From positions 1 through 64,000 of the forward strand of contig JAWUVZ010000129.1 of the NCBI GenBank assembly GCA_034112105.1: 64,000 bases of DNA, written 5' to 3'. Within the stretch, counting starts at the first letter, position 1, and each line of letters begins with the position of its first letter. Source of the stretch: Glaciecola sp034112105 (GTDB lineage: Bacteria > Pseudomonadota > Gammaproteobacteria > Enterobacterales > Alteromonadaceae). Both the position numbers and the translations under genes were made by a program. Of this stretch, positions 1 to 8,270 are shown in pieces. The notes beneath the pieces are model-generated. The model was given only the letters and a program-made list of their open reading frames with translations, was not told where the DNA came from and searched no databases.

Positions 1-71
1 AGTAATTCAATAAAGAGCGCTTACTGTCCACTCTCTTCCATTGCGGCTAGTTCGCTTATCCGTAAGCTTTG

Positions 72-210
72 AGTTCCAAACATTAATTTATCGAATTATT
101 ATAATAATTGGGCTTTGGATTTTCTCAGTTCCAAACTTTAGGAAGTTTTGAGACAGTCTAGGTTCGATAAACCGAGGTGTGCAAGACGTCTCAGTTTCAC
201 ACATTAATAT
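72..210. repeat. Three short imperfect direct repeats
   Basis: The motif AGTTCCAAACATTAAT occurs at 72-87, a shorter copy AGTTCCAAACTTTA at 127-140, and a diverged copy AGTTTCACACATTAAT at 193-208. They are 55-66 bp apart and lie just downstream of the Lrp-family gene. Nothing else was recognised in 1-219. They could be regulator sites for a gene left of the window or remnants of a duplicated stretch; their role is unknown. Confidence 0.35.
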
Positions 211-219
211 ACTCGCACA

Positions 220-681
220 CTAACGACCACTCACACCTTTTGCTACTTTGATAACACGGGTAGAGATTGACGTCGTAAAACGATGCACACCTGGCAAGCC
301 GCTAAGTTCTTCGCGCAATAGACTGTCTAGTTCTGCTATATTGTCTGCTAACACTTCCATAATGTAGTCAAATTCTCCTGTAATTGCTTGGCACCAACGA
401 ATACTGCGATGTTTATTAACCGCTTGCTCGAACGCTTTATAATCCGCGAATTCAACGATTACTTGCACTATCGCACGAACTTCTAAACCGAGCTTCTCCG
501 GATTAATACGCGCGCCATAACCTTCAATTACACCAGCGGTTTGTAAGCGGTTAACCCGATTCCAGCACGGAGTTTTGCTCAACCCAATTTTTTCACCTAA
601 CAATGAAAAAGACTGCCGACCATCCTCTTCAAGCAAACGAATAATGTGCAAATCTAGATCATCAAGAACGATAGCTTTCAT
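220..681 (-). CDS. Lrp/AsnC family transcriptional regulator
   Basis: A 153-residue protein of the usual Lrp/AsnC length. Residues about 7-60 form the AsnC-type winged helix-turn-helix (DLDLHIIRLLEEDGR, then LGEKIGLSKTPCWNRVNRL); residues about 70-145 form the RAM ligand-binding and oligomerisation domain (ITGEFDYIMEVLADNIAEL). Proteins of this family bind DNA as dimers to octamers and respond to amino acids. It starts 118 bp from, and is divergent to, a tryptophan-2,3-dioxygenase-family gene, so local control of that gene by an amino acid effector is a reasonable inference. The effector cannot be read from sequence. Start ATG at 681 gives the complete family N-terminus. Confidence 0.9.
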   Translation of the reverse strand: MKAIVLDDLDLHIIRLLEEDGRQSFSLLGEKIGLSKTPCWNRVNRLQTAGVIEGYGARINPEKLGLEVRAIVQVIVEFADYKAFEQAVNKHRSIRWCQAITGEFDYIMEVLADNIAELDSLLREELSGLPGVHRFTTSISTRVIKVAKGVSGR

Positions 682-799
682 TTTTAAACACTTTTAGCAA
701 TTACGTTCTTCTCATTCTAGTTTTAATGAAACATAAAGAACAATGTTTTTTACAATAACGAATAATATAAGGGCATAAAATATAAATTCAGAGTGCACC

Positions 800-1540
800 A
801 TGTTTCGCGAAAAATACATCAACGAATTAAATAACCCGCAAATGCTCGACTATGGCGTTTACTTACAATGCGATAAGCTATTGTCCTGTCAAAAACCCTT
901 AGCTGAACTTTCTACTCATGATGAATTGCAGTTTCAACTGGTACATCAAGTAGAAGAGCTTTGGATGAAACAAATTATTTTTACGCTCATTGATGTAATT
1001 GAAAAAATACAATTAGAGCAATCCATACCTGTCCTGTCACAACTGAAGCGCGTCCATATGGTTCAACGTCTAATGATCCAACAATTGGATTTACTAGAGA
1101 CAATGTCGCCAAAGGAATACCAGCAAATTAGATTGCAACTGGGTAATGGCAGTGGTCAAGAATCTCCGGGCTTTGTTACATTACTGAAAATGCCAAAGGA
1201 TATCTGGCAAATTTTTGAAAAGCACTATTTACATGACCGAAAACAGACGGTTCAAGACATTTATGACAAACAATTCAGTCACTGTGATGCTTATGCCGTA
1301 GCTGAAGCATTAATTGAATTTGACGAATTAATGCAAAAATTCAGATGGAATCATATGTTTTTGATTCGACGCTCAATTGGTATTAACTCTAACTCACTCA
1401 AAGGTCGCCCAGTAGAAATACTCCAAAACGGCGCACGTCAGCAATTCTTTCCTGAGCTTTGGGATGTTCGCAGTCAAATGAGTGATACGTGGGGCCAAGA
1501 GTATGGCAAAGTGCGCGATTCAATTAGTAAGAAAAAATAA
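800..1540 (+). CDS. Tryptophan 2,3-dioxygenase family protein (divergent, short)
   Basis: A 246-residue all-helical haem-dioxygenase-family protein. Family landmarks are present: YGVYLQCDKLL, THDELQFQLVHQVEELWMKQ (distal haem pocket region, residues about 39-58), and FRWNHMFLIRRSIG near residue 190, which holds the histidine aligned with the haem ligand. Classical tryptophan dioxygenases are about 280 residues and carry an SGFQS motif; here the motif reads GNGSGQESPGF and a central segment is missing. It is therefore a TDO-superfamily relative whose substrate may not be tryptophan. No kynurenine-pathway partner is adjacent; the only neighbour is a divergent Lrp-type regulator. Canonical KynA is the alternative reading. 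Confidence 0.75.
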   Translation: MFREKYINELNNPQMLDYGVYLQCDKLLSCQKPLAELSTHDELQFQLVHQVEELWMKQIIFTLIDVIEKIQLEQSIPVLSQLKRVHMVQRLMIQQLDLLETMSPKEYQQIRLQLGNGSGQESPGFVTLLKMPKDIWQIFEKHYLHDRKQTVQDIYDKQFSHCDAYAVAEALIEFDELMQKFRWNHMFLIRRSIGINSNSLKGRPVEILQNGARQQFFPELWDVRSQMSDTWGQEYGKVRDSISKKK

Positions 1541-1589
1541 AAAAGCCCCGTATCAATAGTAGTGAAAAGCGGAGCTCTTACGGATATTT

Positions 1590-1620
1590 AACCTAAGCTT
1601 TTATAAAGATTGCTTAGGTT
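1590..1620. terminator. Hairpin between convergent genes
   Basis: Perfect 9-bp stem AACCTAAGC / GCTTAGGTT with a 13-nt loop, between the dioxygenase-like gene (+) and the DUF481 gene (-). There is no long T run on either strand, so it may be a weak bidirectional terminator or an RNA 3' end stabiliser. Confidence 0.45.
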
Positions 1621-1637
1621 ACTATTACGTATGGTGT

Positions 1638-2399
1638 TTAGAAGAACGTATAAACCAAGTTAACTGAAGTTTCAGTATCTAAGTTATCACGACCGCCTGT
1701 GACGTCAGAGTTGTGGTCAAATTTGAGCGCAACTTTCATTGACAACCCCCCTGCAATTTTTGCACTAACTGCGCTCTCTGCACGAGATTTAGTGTTATTC
1801 GAACCCACTTCTGTTGAAAAAGTTTGCGTAAACTTTGCCGTTTCTGAAAGGTTGTATGCGTAAGCAAAGGCACCACGAGCTACCGCACCGTTTTCTGATT
1901 CAGTGGTAAGGTTGCCATCGGTGTCAGTAACAAAACGGTCAGCAAATGAATAACCAGGACCGATACTGAATTCAAAGCTACTTATATCGTCTTTCCAAAG
2001 TTTTTGGTTCCAACCTGCAGCTAGTGTTGATTGAAAATCAAATTCACTGAAACGGTCATCTTCATATGAAGCAAAGCCAAATAAACGGTGATCAGGATTT
2101 TCCAACTTATAGTTACCTTGCGCAGAAGCAAACTTCTTATCAGCTGACGTTGTTTCAATACCATCAACGGTGTCTTTCTTGTACAGTGCCTTAAATGTAA
2201 ATTCATTGCTCCACATCTCAAGCTCTTGTTTCGCGTTTAATGCGCCATTAGCTGAAGTGGTTTCGGTGTTACCTGAGGTAAAAATAAAGCCAAGCTCACC
2301 GTCCATTGTAAATGTAGCTTCTTGTGCCTGTGTTCCAGACGCCAAAAGCGCTAAGGCAGTAATTGCCGATATAGTTGAAAGTTTCATAAATTTTCTCAT
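1638..2399 (-). CDS. DUF481 family outer-membrane protein
   Basis: A 253-residue protein with an N-terminal signal peptide (hydrophobic ITALALLASG followed by TQA-Q cleavage region) and a DUF481 (YdiY-like, salt-induced outer-membrane protein) body. The repeated amphipathic strands, such as LGFIFTSGNTETTSANGAL, and a C-terminus ending in YTFF with a terminal Phe are typical of outer-membrane beta-barrels. The likely role is a small barrel or channel in the outer membrane; the substrate is unknown. A second ATG at 2387 has a better-placed GAG upstream and could be the true start. A decayed paralogue lies immediately upstream on the same strand, so this intact copy is probably the surviving member of a tandem duplication. 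Confidence 0.85.
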   Translation of the reverse strand: MRKFMKLSTISAITALALLASGTQAQEATFTMDGELGFIFTSGNTETTSANGALNAKQELEMWSNEFTFKALYKKDTVDGIETTSADKKFASAQGNYKLENPDHRLFGFASYEDDRFSEFDFQSTLAAGWNQKLWKDDISSFEFSIGPGYSFADRFVTDTDGNLTTESENGAVARGAFAYAYNLSETAKFTQTFSTEVGSNNTKSRAESAVSAKIAGGLSMKVALKFDHNSDVTGGRDNLDTETSVNLVYTFF

Positions 2400-2488
2400 A
2401 TTATATTTTAAGATGGCTCGAAACAGCGAATAGCGTAGCCGTAAATAAAAACGACAAACATGTTATCGTTTATTTTTAGTTTAGCAAG

Positions 2489-3314
2489 CTAAAAAAATTG
2501 ATAAATCAAGGAGACACTCGTTTCTGTGCTTAGTGCTTAGATCTTCGTTTCTTTGCAGCGCCCCATCATTGTACATAACCACAAATGAGAATTTCATTGC
2601 CAAAGATTGAATAATACTCGCGGTGAGCGTTGTTTCAGACCGAGAGCGATTTGTTTCCTGACCCGCCTCTGTACTAACAAATTATCTACACCTTGCTGAG
2701 TCACTCAAGGCCAAACGGTAATCGAGTGAGGCGCGTACTATCATTTCACTTAAAACGTCATACGATTTGGAGGCATCTTCATCAACTACCTCTCGCTCCG
2801 AGTAAGCATATCCAGGCCCAACACTGTATCTAAATTGACTATCTTTATTTCTCCAAACATGAGCACTCCAGCCTGTTGCAAGGGCACTTTGGTAACGGAA
2901 ACCATTGAATCTATCAGTGTCATATTCTGCATAAATAAATAAGCGGTTGTTTTTTGAAAGCAGCTTATAGTCCAGCTGTGCACTCGCTAAAAAGCGTTGC
3001 GCCGTTATAATAGTATCAGTATCAGTATCCGTTTTGTTCTGTTTATAAACGATTTCGCTGTGGTAATTATTACTCCATCGACGCATTTCATGTTCGGAAG
3101 TAAGTGCAGCCTTAAATGTGGTTGTATTGGTATTGCCGCTTGCGGCTAACATACCAAACTCACCACTGAGTGATATACCTTGCGATTTTTGTTTGAGTTT
3201 CTTTTCTTTTAGATAAAGTTTTTTCAAGATGTCATTAGACGCACTTGTCTGAAATGACAAAATGAGGAGCACAGAACAAAGCCCAAGAACTGGAGTATAT
3301 TTAGATCTAGACAT
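2489..3314 (-). pseudogene. Second DUF481 gene, inactivated by a stop and a 7-bp duplication
   Basis: The first 210 codons encode a signal peptide and DUF481 body parallel to the intact neighbour, then an in-frame TAA occurs at 2682-2684. Reading on in the same frame gives FVSTEAG, which aligns with FSTEVG of the neighbour, and the TAA sits opposite a Gln codon there (CAA to TAA is one change). Further on the frame shifts at 2527-2540, where TGCTTAG is tandemly duplicated on the plus strand. Removing one copy restores EDLSTETSVSLIYQFF and a stop at 2489-2491, matching the neighbour's DNLDTETSVNLVYTFF. Two separate lesions indicate real decay. A truncated 210-residue product lacking the last strands could still be made but would be unlikely to form a full barrel. 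Confidence 0.88.
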
Positions 3315-3346
3315 GTTGTTTGTATAGCTATGTAAAGTTTACGATT

Positions 3347-4180
3347 TTACGAGTTCATCAACTTCGCAATTTTAGAAGTTTCTAAACGAGAATACCCCAT
3401 GATCATATCATAGTCTTCATTGCTCAAGCCAACGGTCTCTAACGCTTCGAGGTTAATTAGTGGGATATTTTCAATCTTAACATCAGTACCTTCAGATTCG
3501 CATTCACAAATTGCCATTGCAATATAAAGAATACATTCGTCTAAATTCATTTGTTTTTTCTGCGGATGCGACAACGCTTTCAACGGAGCTACTAATGAAC
3601 TCGGTAAATTCCAATCTTCAATAATCAGCCCACTGCATTCTGCGAAGGTAAACCTGAAGTATTTCATTTGTTTTGCCATTGGTGCAGTAGTCTCATGGTC
3701 ATTACGAAAATCTGTATAGACCTGAGTATGTTTGCTGGCAACAATCAACTCGCTTAGCCCCTGGAGAATACCCAAAACAAAAAAACGTTCGCTACCACGT
3801 GACTGCTTTTGTTGAGCGATACTTTTCGCAATCACTCCACACATAACCGCTTTTTGCCAATATTGTGCAAAATCAATAACAGATGAATTAAAGGCCTTAA
3901 AAGCAAGATTAGCAGTTTCAGCAATAGAAATGTTATATGCTGCTTCACCACCAATGACATTTAACGCTTTTGCAACCGTCTCAATTTGACTGGGGAATCT
4001 GAATAATGCGCTGTTCGCTAATCTTAGGGTTTTCGCACTCAAAGAAGGATCCACAGAAATTAATTGTGCGATGTCGTTTAAGTCTTTTCTTGAGTCATCC
4101 AGGGCAGCCCTAAGACTTACGCATGTAGCTGGCAGCGTAAATGATTTTGACGCAAATTTAACAATCGGCTTAAGTGACAT
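3347..4180 (-). CDS. HDOD domain protein
   Basis: A 277-residue protein consisting of one HDOD domain (residues about 10-210). The hallmark segment is visible: LISVDPSLSAKTLRLANSALF, then IETVAKALNVIGG. HDOD is a catalytically degenerate relative of HD phosphohydrolases found in bacterial signalling, often linked to motility, chemotaxis or second messengers. No GGDEF, EAL, receiver or kinase domain is fused here, and no transmembrane segment is seen, so it is a cytosolic single-domain regulator of unknown partner. It lies 32 bp upstream of the DUF481 pseudogene on the same strand and 171 bp from the DUF1289 gene, without clear operon coupling. Confidence 0.85.
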   Translation of the reverse strand: MSLKPIVKFASKSFTLPATCVSLRAALDDSRKDLNDIAQLISVDPSLSAKTLRLANSALFRFPSQIETVAKALNVIGGEAAYNISIAETANLAFKAFNSSVIDFAQYWQKAVMCGVIAKSIAQQKQSRGSERFFVLGILQGLSELIVASKHTQVYTDFRNDHETTAPMAKQMKYFRFTFAECSGLIIEDWNLPSSLVAPLKALSHPQKKQMNLDECILYIAMAICECESEGTDVKIENIPLINLEALETVGLSNEDYDMIMGYSRLETSKIAKLMNS

Positions 4181-4351
4181 ATTTCCAATCTGAGAGAAGA
4201 TTTAGTAGTGAGTATACTTCATTAACATTTTTGTAAGGTGGTGATAATAATACTGTGTAAGGATAATCTATACCTTAAAAAGCTAGGTTTAACGTAAGTC
4301 AATAATACACAAGTAATTTACACAATAAAATTACGTGACAAAATAACACTA

Positions 4352-4603
4352 TTAAAATAATTTATTTTGCTTTTCAAGCGTAACTTGTTCCTTTGTTTCT
4401 ATTTTTTTACGCAACCACGCCTGTTTGCGTCGGTTACATGCTTTGACAACGATTCGTTTAGTTTGGTCATCTATTTTTAACCAGTGAAGTCGTTCTTCTC
4501 GGCTTCTGAAACACCCTTTGCAATAGCCGCGCGGACCTGATTGGCAGACACCAATACATGGACTCGGAATGGCAAAAAACTCTAGCTGTTGCATATCGTT
4601 CAT
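4352..4603 (-). CDS. DUF1289 (Cys-rich) small protein
   Basis: A small protein with the DUF1289 cysteine signature PSPCIGVCQ, then GYCKGCFRSREERLHW, giving four closely spaced Cys residues likely to bind a metal or iron-sulphur cluster. The Lys/Arg-rich tail (NRRKQAWLRKKIE) suggests possible nucleic-acid or acidic-partner contact. The longest frame begins at a TTG (4624); I prefer the ATG at 4603, with another ATG at 4594. Function of the family is not established. A perfect dyad lies just upstream at 4626-4644. Confidence 0.8.
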   Translation of the reverse strand: MNDMQQLEFFAIPSPCIGVCQSGPRGYCKGCFRSREERLHWLKIDDQTKRIVVKACNRRKQAWLRKKIETKEQVTLEKQNKLF

Positions 4604-4625
4604 ATGGCAAATGTCTCGGCTCAAT

Positions 4626-4644
4626 AGACTGTTGTATACAGTCT
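4626..4644. promoter_or_regulatory. Perfect dyad upstream of the DUF1289 gene
   Basis: AGACTGT and ACAGTCT form 7-bp inverted arms around a 5-bp spacer, starting 23 bp upstream of the chosen ATG. The spacing does not fit LexA (CTGT-N8-ACAG). It looks like an operator for an unidentified dimeric regulator. Confidence 0.35.
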
Positions 4645-4927
4645 GAAACTATTATTAACACATAACTACCCAACCTGTGAATAGAATAACAACCGCAAAC
4701 TCTGTTTTATATATATTTTTATTTACATCATACAACTTGTCGGGCGGAAAAAGGTACTGCTTGTATTTATCTAACATTGCTAGTGTCTTTTAATGAGCCG
4801 CAATCTACAAATCTAGACACAGAAACTTACTCACAAAACCTCATCAGACCGCAAAGCTCTGCGATGAAGCTTACAGTGGCAACGCTCCTCACACTTCAAG
4901 CACTCGGCTTTGTTATAAAGCAAAAAA
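4645..4927. other. Intergenic stretch without recognised gene
   Basis: Within the 376-bp gap between the DUF1289 gene and lpd, nothing was recognised apart from the dyad at 4626-4644 and the lpd terminator at 4928-4954. The open frame at 4777-5073 runs into lpd on the opposite strand and has no family resemblance, so I do not call it. Confidence 0.6.
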
Positions 4928-4954
4928 AAGCCGATACTTCAAACGTATCGGCTT
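4928..4954 (-). terminator. Rho-independent terminator of lpd
   Basis: Perfect 10-bp stem AAGCCGATAC / GTATCGGCTT with a 7-nt loop, followed on the minus strand by a run of eight T (A run at 4922-4929 on plus). It lies 25 bp beyond the lpd stop codon and ends the pdhR-aceE-aceF-lpd transcription unit. Confidence 0.9.
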
Positions 4955-4979
4955 CATGTTCATTAACCCATAAGCGTGA

Positions 4980-6398
4980 TTATTTTTTCTTCGCTTTTGG
5001 ATTTGGCATATCTGTGATGCTGCCTTCGAATAACTCAGCGGCAAGACCTATTGATTCGTTCAATGTTGGGTGAGCATGGATTGTTAATGCAATATCTTCT
5101 GCATCAGCACCCATTTCGATAGCTAAACCGATTTCACCGAGCATTTCACCAGCGTTAGTGCCGACTATAGCGCCACCGATAACACGACCAGTGTCTTTTT
5201 CAAAAATCATCTTAGTTAAACCATCAGTCGCAGCGCAAGCAATTGCACGACCCGACGCAGCCCATGGGAATGTAGCAACTTCGTAATTAAGGCCTTGCTC
5301 TATCGCTTCTTTTTCAGTTACGCCAACCCAAGCCACTTCTGGCTCAGTATAGGCAACCGAAGGAATGCATTTTGGATCGAAGTAATGCTTCTTACCAGCT
5401 ATAACCTCAGCAGCAACATGACCCTCATGTGCTGCTTTATGAGCAAGCATAGGTTGACCAACCAGGTCACCGATAGCAAAGATGTTAGATACGTTTGTGC
5501 GCATTTGTTTATCAACGTCGATGAAACCACGATCGGTTACCGTTACGCCGGCTTTCTGTGCGGCAACGAGTGAACCATTTGGCTTACGACCAACAGCAAC
5601 GAGCACTCTGTCATAACGAACTGGCTCAGCTGGTGCTTGTTTACCTTCAAACGTGACATACAAACCATCATCTTTTGCTTCAATACCAGTTACTTTAGTT
5701 TCAAGCATCGTATTGAACTTATTTTTGATAGTTTTCATGTACATTTTAACAATGTCTTTATCGGCAGCAGGCATAAGTTGGTCAAGAAACTCAACAACAT
5801 CGATTTTTGAACCTAGGGCATGATAAACAGTTCCCATTTCAAGACCGATGATACCGCCACCTAATACCAGCATTTTACCCGGGATGTCGCGCATTTCTAA
5901 TGCACCCGTTGAATCCATTACACGTTCATCCTTTGGAACGAACGGTAAGCTTACTGGTTCAGAACCAGCAGCGATAATGGCGTTATCAAACGTAATGGTT
6001 GTTTTGCCGTCTTTACCTTCAACTTCAATGGTATTTGGACCCGTAAATTTACCATAACCTTGCACATGTTTAACTTTGCGCATTTTTGACATGCCAGACA
6101 GGCCTTTAGTCAATTGCTCGACTACACTGTCTTTCCAACCGCGAATTTTGTCTAAGTCGAAAGTTGGCTCACCGAAAGTAACACCGTGCGCAGATAAATG
6201 CTTAGCTTCTTGAATCACTTTAGCTACATGCAATAGTGCTTTTGACGGTATACAGCCTACGTTTAGGCACACGCCACCGAGTGTTTCCCGAGCGTCTATT
6301 ATAATTGTATCTATGCCTAAATCGGCTGCTCTGAATGCTGCAGAATATCCACCAGGACCTGCGCCTAGTACGACCAACTGAGTTTTAATCTCGCTCAT
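4980..6398 (-). CDS. lpd: Dihydrolipoyl dehydrogenase (E3)
   Basis: A 472-residue flavoprotein disulphide reductase, full length for E3. It reoxidises the dihydrolipoyl groups of pyruvate and 2-oxoglutarate dehydrogenase complexes using FAD and NAD+. Visible motifs: FAD-binding GAGPGGYSAAFRAADLG at residues 12-28; redox-active disulphide GGVCLNVGCIPSK at about 41-53; NAD-binding GGGIIGLEMG; second FAD contact FAIGDLVGQPMLAHKA; and the dimer-interface active-site HAHPTLNES near residue 442-450. A GAGGT ribosome site precedes the ATG. Last gene of the pdh operon, 144 bp after aceF, with a hairpin in the spacer and a strong terminator behind it. Confidence 0.97.
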   Translation of the reverse strand: MSEIKTQLVVLGAGPGGYSAAFRAADLGIDTIIIDARETLGGVCLNVGCIPSKALLHVAKVIQEAKHLSAHGVTFGEPTFDLDKIRGWKDSVVEQLTKGLSGMSKMRKVKHVQGYGKFTGPNTIEVEGKDGKTTITFDNAIIAAGSEPVSLPFVPKDERVMDSTGALEMRDIPGKMLVLGGGIIGLEMGTVYHALGSKIDVVEFLDQLMPAADKDIVKMYMKTIKNKFNTMLETKVTGIEAKDDGLYVTFEGKQAPAEPVRYDRVLVAVGRKPNGSLVAAQKAGVTVTDRGFIDVDKQMRTNVSNIFAIGDLVGQPMLAHKAAHEGHVAAEVIAGKKHYFDPKCIPSVAYTEPEVAWVGVTEKEAIEQGLNYEVATFPWAASGRAIACAATDGLTKMIFEKDTGRVIGGAIVGTNAGEMLGEIGLAIEMGADAEDIALTIHAHPTLNESIGLAAELFEGSITDMPNPKAKKK

Positions 6399-6476
6399 TA
6401 TGACCTCAAAATTATATGATTAAATGCTTGCTCTGCGAGGATCTTACCGATTCACACGCCAACCTGCAAAATTTTT

Positions 6477-6507
6477 TGTTCCAATGCACTCTTTTGGCAC
6501 TGGAACA
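6477..6507 (-). promoter_or_regulatory. Hairpin in the aceF-lpd spacer
   Basis: Arms TGTTCCAATGC (6477-6487) and GCACTGGAACA (6497-6507) pair with one mismatch around a 9-nt loop. On the minus strand it is followed by AAAAAATTTT rather than a T run, so it is not a standard terminator. It could adjust lpd expression relative to aceEF through processing or partial termination (inference). Confidence 0.4.
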
Positions 6508-6542
6508 CATTCCCCAAGGGTTATTCCTTGAAGGGTTTGGTG

Positions 6543-8255
6543 TTATAACAAAATACGTCTTAAGTCTGACAATGCACCACTCACATGCACAGTGAAGCGA
6601 GCTGCTAGTGCGCCATCAATTACCCGATGGTCGTATGACAATGACAATGGCAACATTAAACGAGGCTCAAAGTCTTTACCATTCCACTTTGGTTTCATCT
6701 CTGACTTAGAAACACCTAAAATGGCAACATCGGGGGCATTTACAATGGGTGTAAATGCTGTGCCACCTATTCCGCCCAAGCTAGAAATGGTGAAACAACT
6801 GCCTTGCATATCTGCCGACTTCAACTTACCGTCTCTTGCTTTGGCACTAATCTCCATTAGTTCTCGGGAAATGTCCATAATGCCTTTTTTATCAACATCG
6901 CGCACAACTGGGACCATTAGGCCTCCGGGAGTGTCCACAGCAATACCAATATGAAAATATTTTTTCATTATCAACGATTCACCAGACTCAGACAAACTGC
7001 TGTTAAAAGCAGGGTATTCTTTTAATGCATCTGCGACCGCTTTCATCATAAAGACCAAAGGCGTAATTTTCACCCCAAGTTTACGTTTTTCAGCTATTGC
7101 ATTTTGTTCCTTACGGAACGATTCTAAGTCAGTAATATCAGCTTCATCAAATTGGGTAACGTGTGGAATTGTTACCCAATTTCTATGTAGATTTGGACCA
7201 GAAAGTTTTTGGATCCGCGTTAATGGAACCTCCTCAATCTCACCAAACTTCGCAAAATCGACTTTCGGTTGAGCTAACACTTGTAAGCCACCGCCGGTGT
7301 TTCCGCTACCAGCAGAACTACCTGGATTCATCTTCGGACGCGATAATTCGTACTTCACAAATGATTGAACGTCCTCTTTTTGAACACGATTTTTACGCCC
7401 TGAGCCTTGCACCTGAGTAAGGTCGACGCCAAACTCGCGAGCTAATCGGCGAACCGAAGGTGACGCGTGTACTTTGCCCGTATTTACTTTATCACCCGCT
7501 GATGGATGATGTGGCACTGGCGGTGCTTTAGGTGCTTGTGCCGGCGCTGGTGCACTTGGCGCTGAATCCGTTGATGGCGACGGGGTTGCAACTGCAGACT
7601 CAGTTGCACTTGACGTAGTCTCTACTGGTAACTCACCTGCAACTTCTAAAGTTAATACAAGTGACCCTTTAGAGACTTTGTCGCCAACTTTAACAGCTAA
7701 ACTAACAACTTTACCTGCTTCTGGTGCTGGCACATCCATTGTTGCTTTATCAGTTTCAAGTGTGATCAAGCCATCTTCTGGTTCAACGGTGTCACCCACT
7801 GCAACTAACAATTCGATAATATCAACTTCGGTTGCATCGCCTATGTCAGGCACAGTGACTTCAATGATCTTAACGCCACTTGAAGCCGGCGTACTTGTTG
7901 TGGCTGCTTCGGATTTAGGTGTCTGTGCTTTTGCTGATTCAGACTCCGGTGCATTAGCTTTTGGAGCTTCAGCTGGACTTTCTGCTGGTGCTGAGGCTTC
8001 AGGCTCTGACGCAGCAGCGGCTGATTCCATTTGACCTAACACATCACCTTGCTTAATTTTATCACCTACTTTTACATTGAGTGACTTTATAACGCCAGCG
8101 TCAGTGCAAGGAATATCCATACTCGCTTTGTCACTTTCAACCGTCACGATTGATGCTTCTGCATCCACCGCTTCGCCGACAGCGACACAAAGCTCGATGA
8201 CTTCAACTTCTTCTCCGCCAACATCAGGAACAATAATGTCTATTAAATTTGCCAT
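6543..8255 (-). CDS. aceF: Pyruvate dehydrogenase E2, dihydrolipoyl acetyltransferase
   Basis: A 570-residue E2 core subunit that passes acetyl groups from E1 to CoA. It has two N-terminal lipoyl domains (lipoyl-Lys motifs ESDKASMD near residue 41 and ETDKATMD near 167), each followed by an Ala/Pro/Ser-rich flexible linker, then the E3/E1-binding domain (ASPSVRRLAREFGVDLTQV, about 265-285) and the catalytic acetyltransferase domain ending with active-site SYDHRVIDGA near 543-552. E. coli AceF has three lipoyl domains and 630 residues; the two-domain form here accounts for the shorter length. Starts 15 bp after aceE on the same strand, consistent with coupled translation. Confidence 0.97.
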   Translation of the reverse strand: MANLIDIIVPDVGGEEVEVIELCVAVGEAVDAEASIVTVESDKASMDIPCTDAGVIKSLNVKVGDKIKQGDVLGQMESAAAASEPEASAPAESPAEAPKANAPESESAKAQTPKSEAATTSTPASSGVKIIEVTVPDIGDATEVDIIELLVAVGDTVEPEDGLITLETDKATMDVPAPEAGKVVSLAVKVGDKVSKGSLVLTLEVAGELPVETTSSATESAVATPSPSTDSAPSAPAPAQAPKAPPVPHHPSAGDKVNTGKVHASPSVRRLAREFGVDLTQVQGSGRKNRVQKEDVQSFVKYELSRPKMNPGSSAGSGNTGGGLQVLAQPKVDFAKFGEIEEVPLTRIQKLSGPNLHRNWVTIPHVTQFDEADITDLESFRKEQNAIAEKRKLGVKITPLVFMMKAVADALKEYPAFNSSLSESGESLIMKKYFHIGIAVDTPGGLMVPVVRDVDKKGIMDISRELMEISAKARDGKLKSADMQGSCFTISSLGGIGGTAFTPIVNAPDVAILGVSKSEMKPKWNGKDFEPRLMLPLSLSYDHRVIDGALAARFTVHVSGALSDLRRILL

Positions 8256-8270
8256 GTTCGTTCTCCCTAG

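Noticed and set aside
4626..4644. LexA box
   Set aside because: CTGT and ACAG are 5 bp apart rather than 8.
4777..5073. Open frame of 98 codons on the plus strand
   Set aside because: Runs across the lpd terminator into lpd antisense, no family resemblance, no ribosome site.
6477..6507. Terminator between aceF and lpd
   Set aside because: No T run follows on the minus strand, and lpd needs transcription from upstream or its own promoter.
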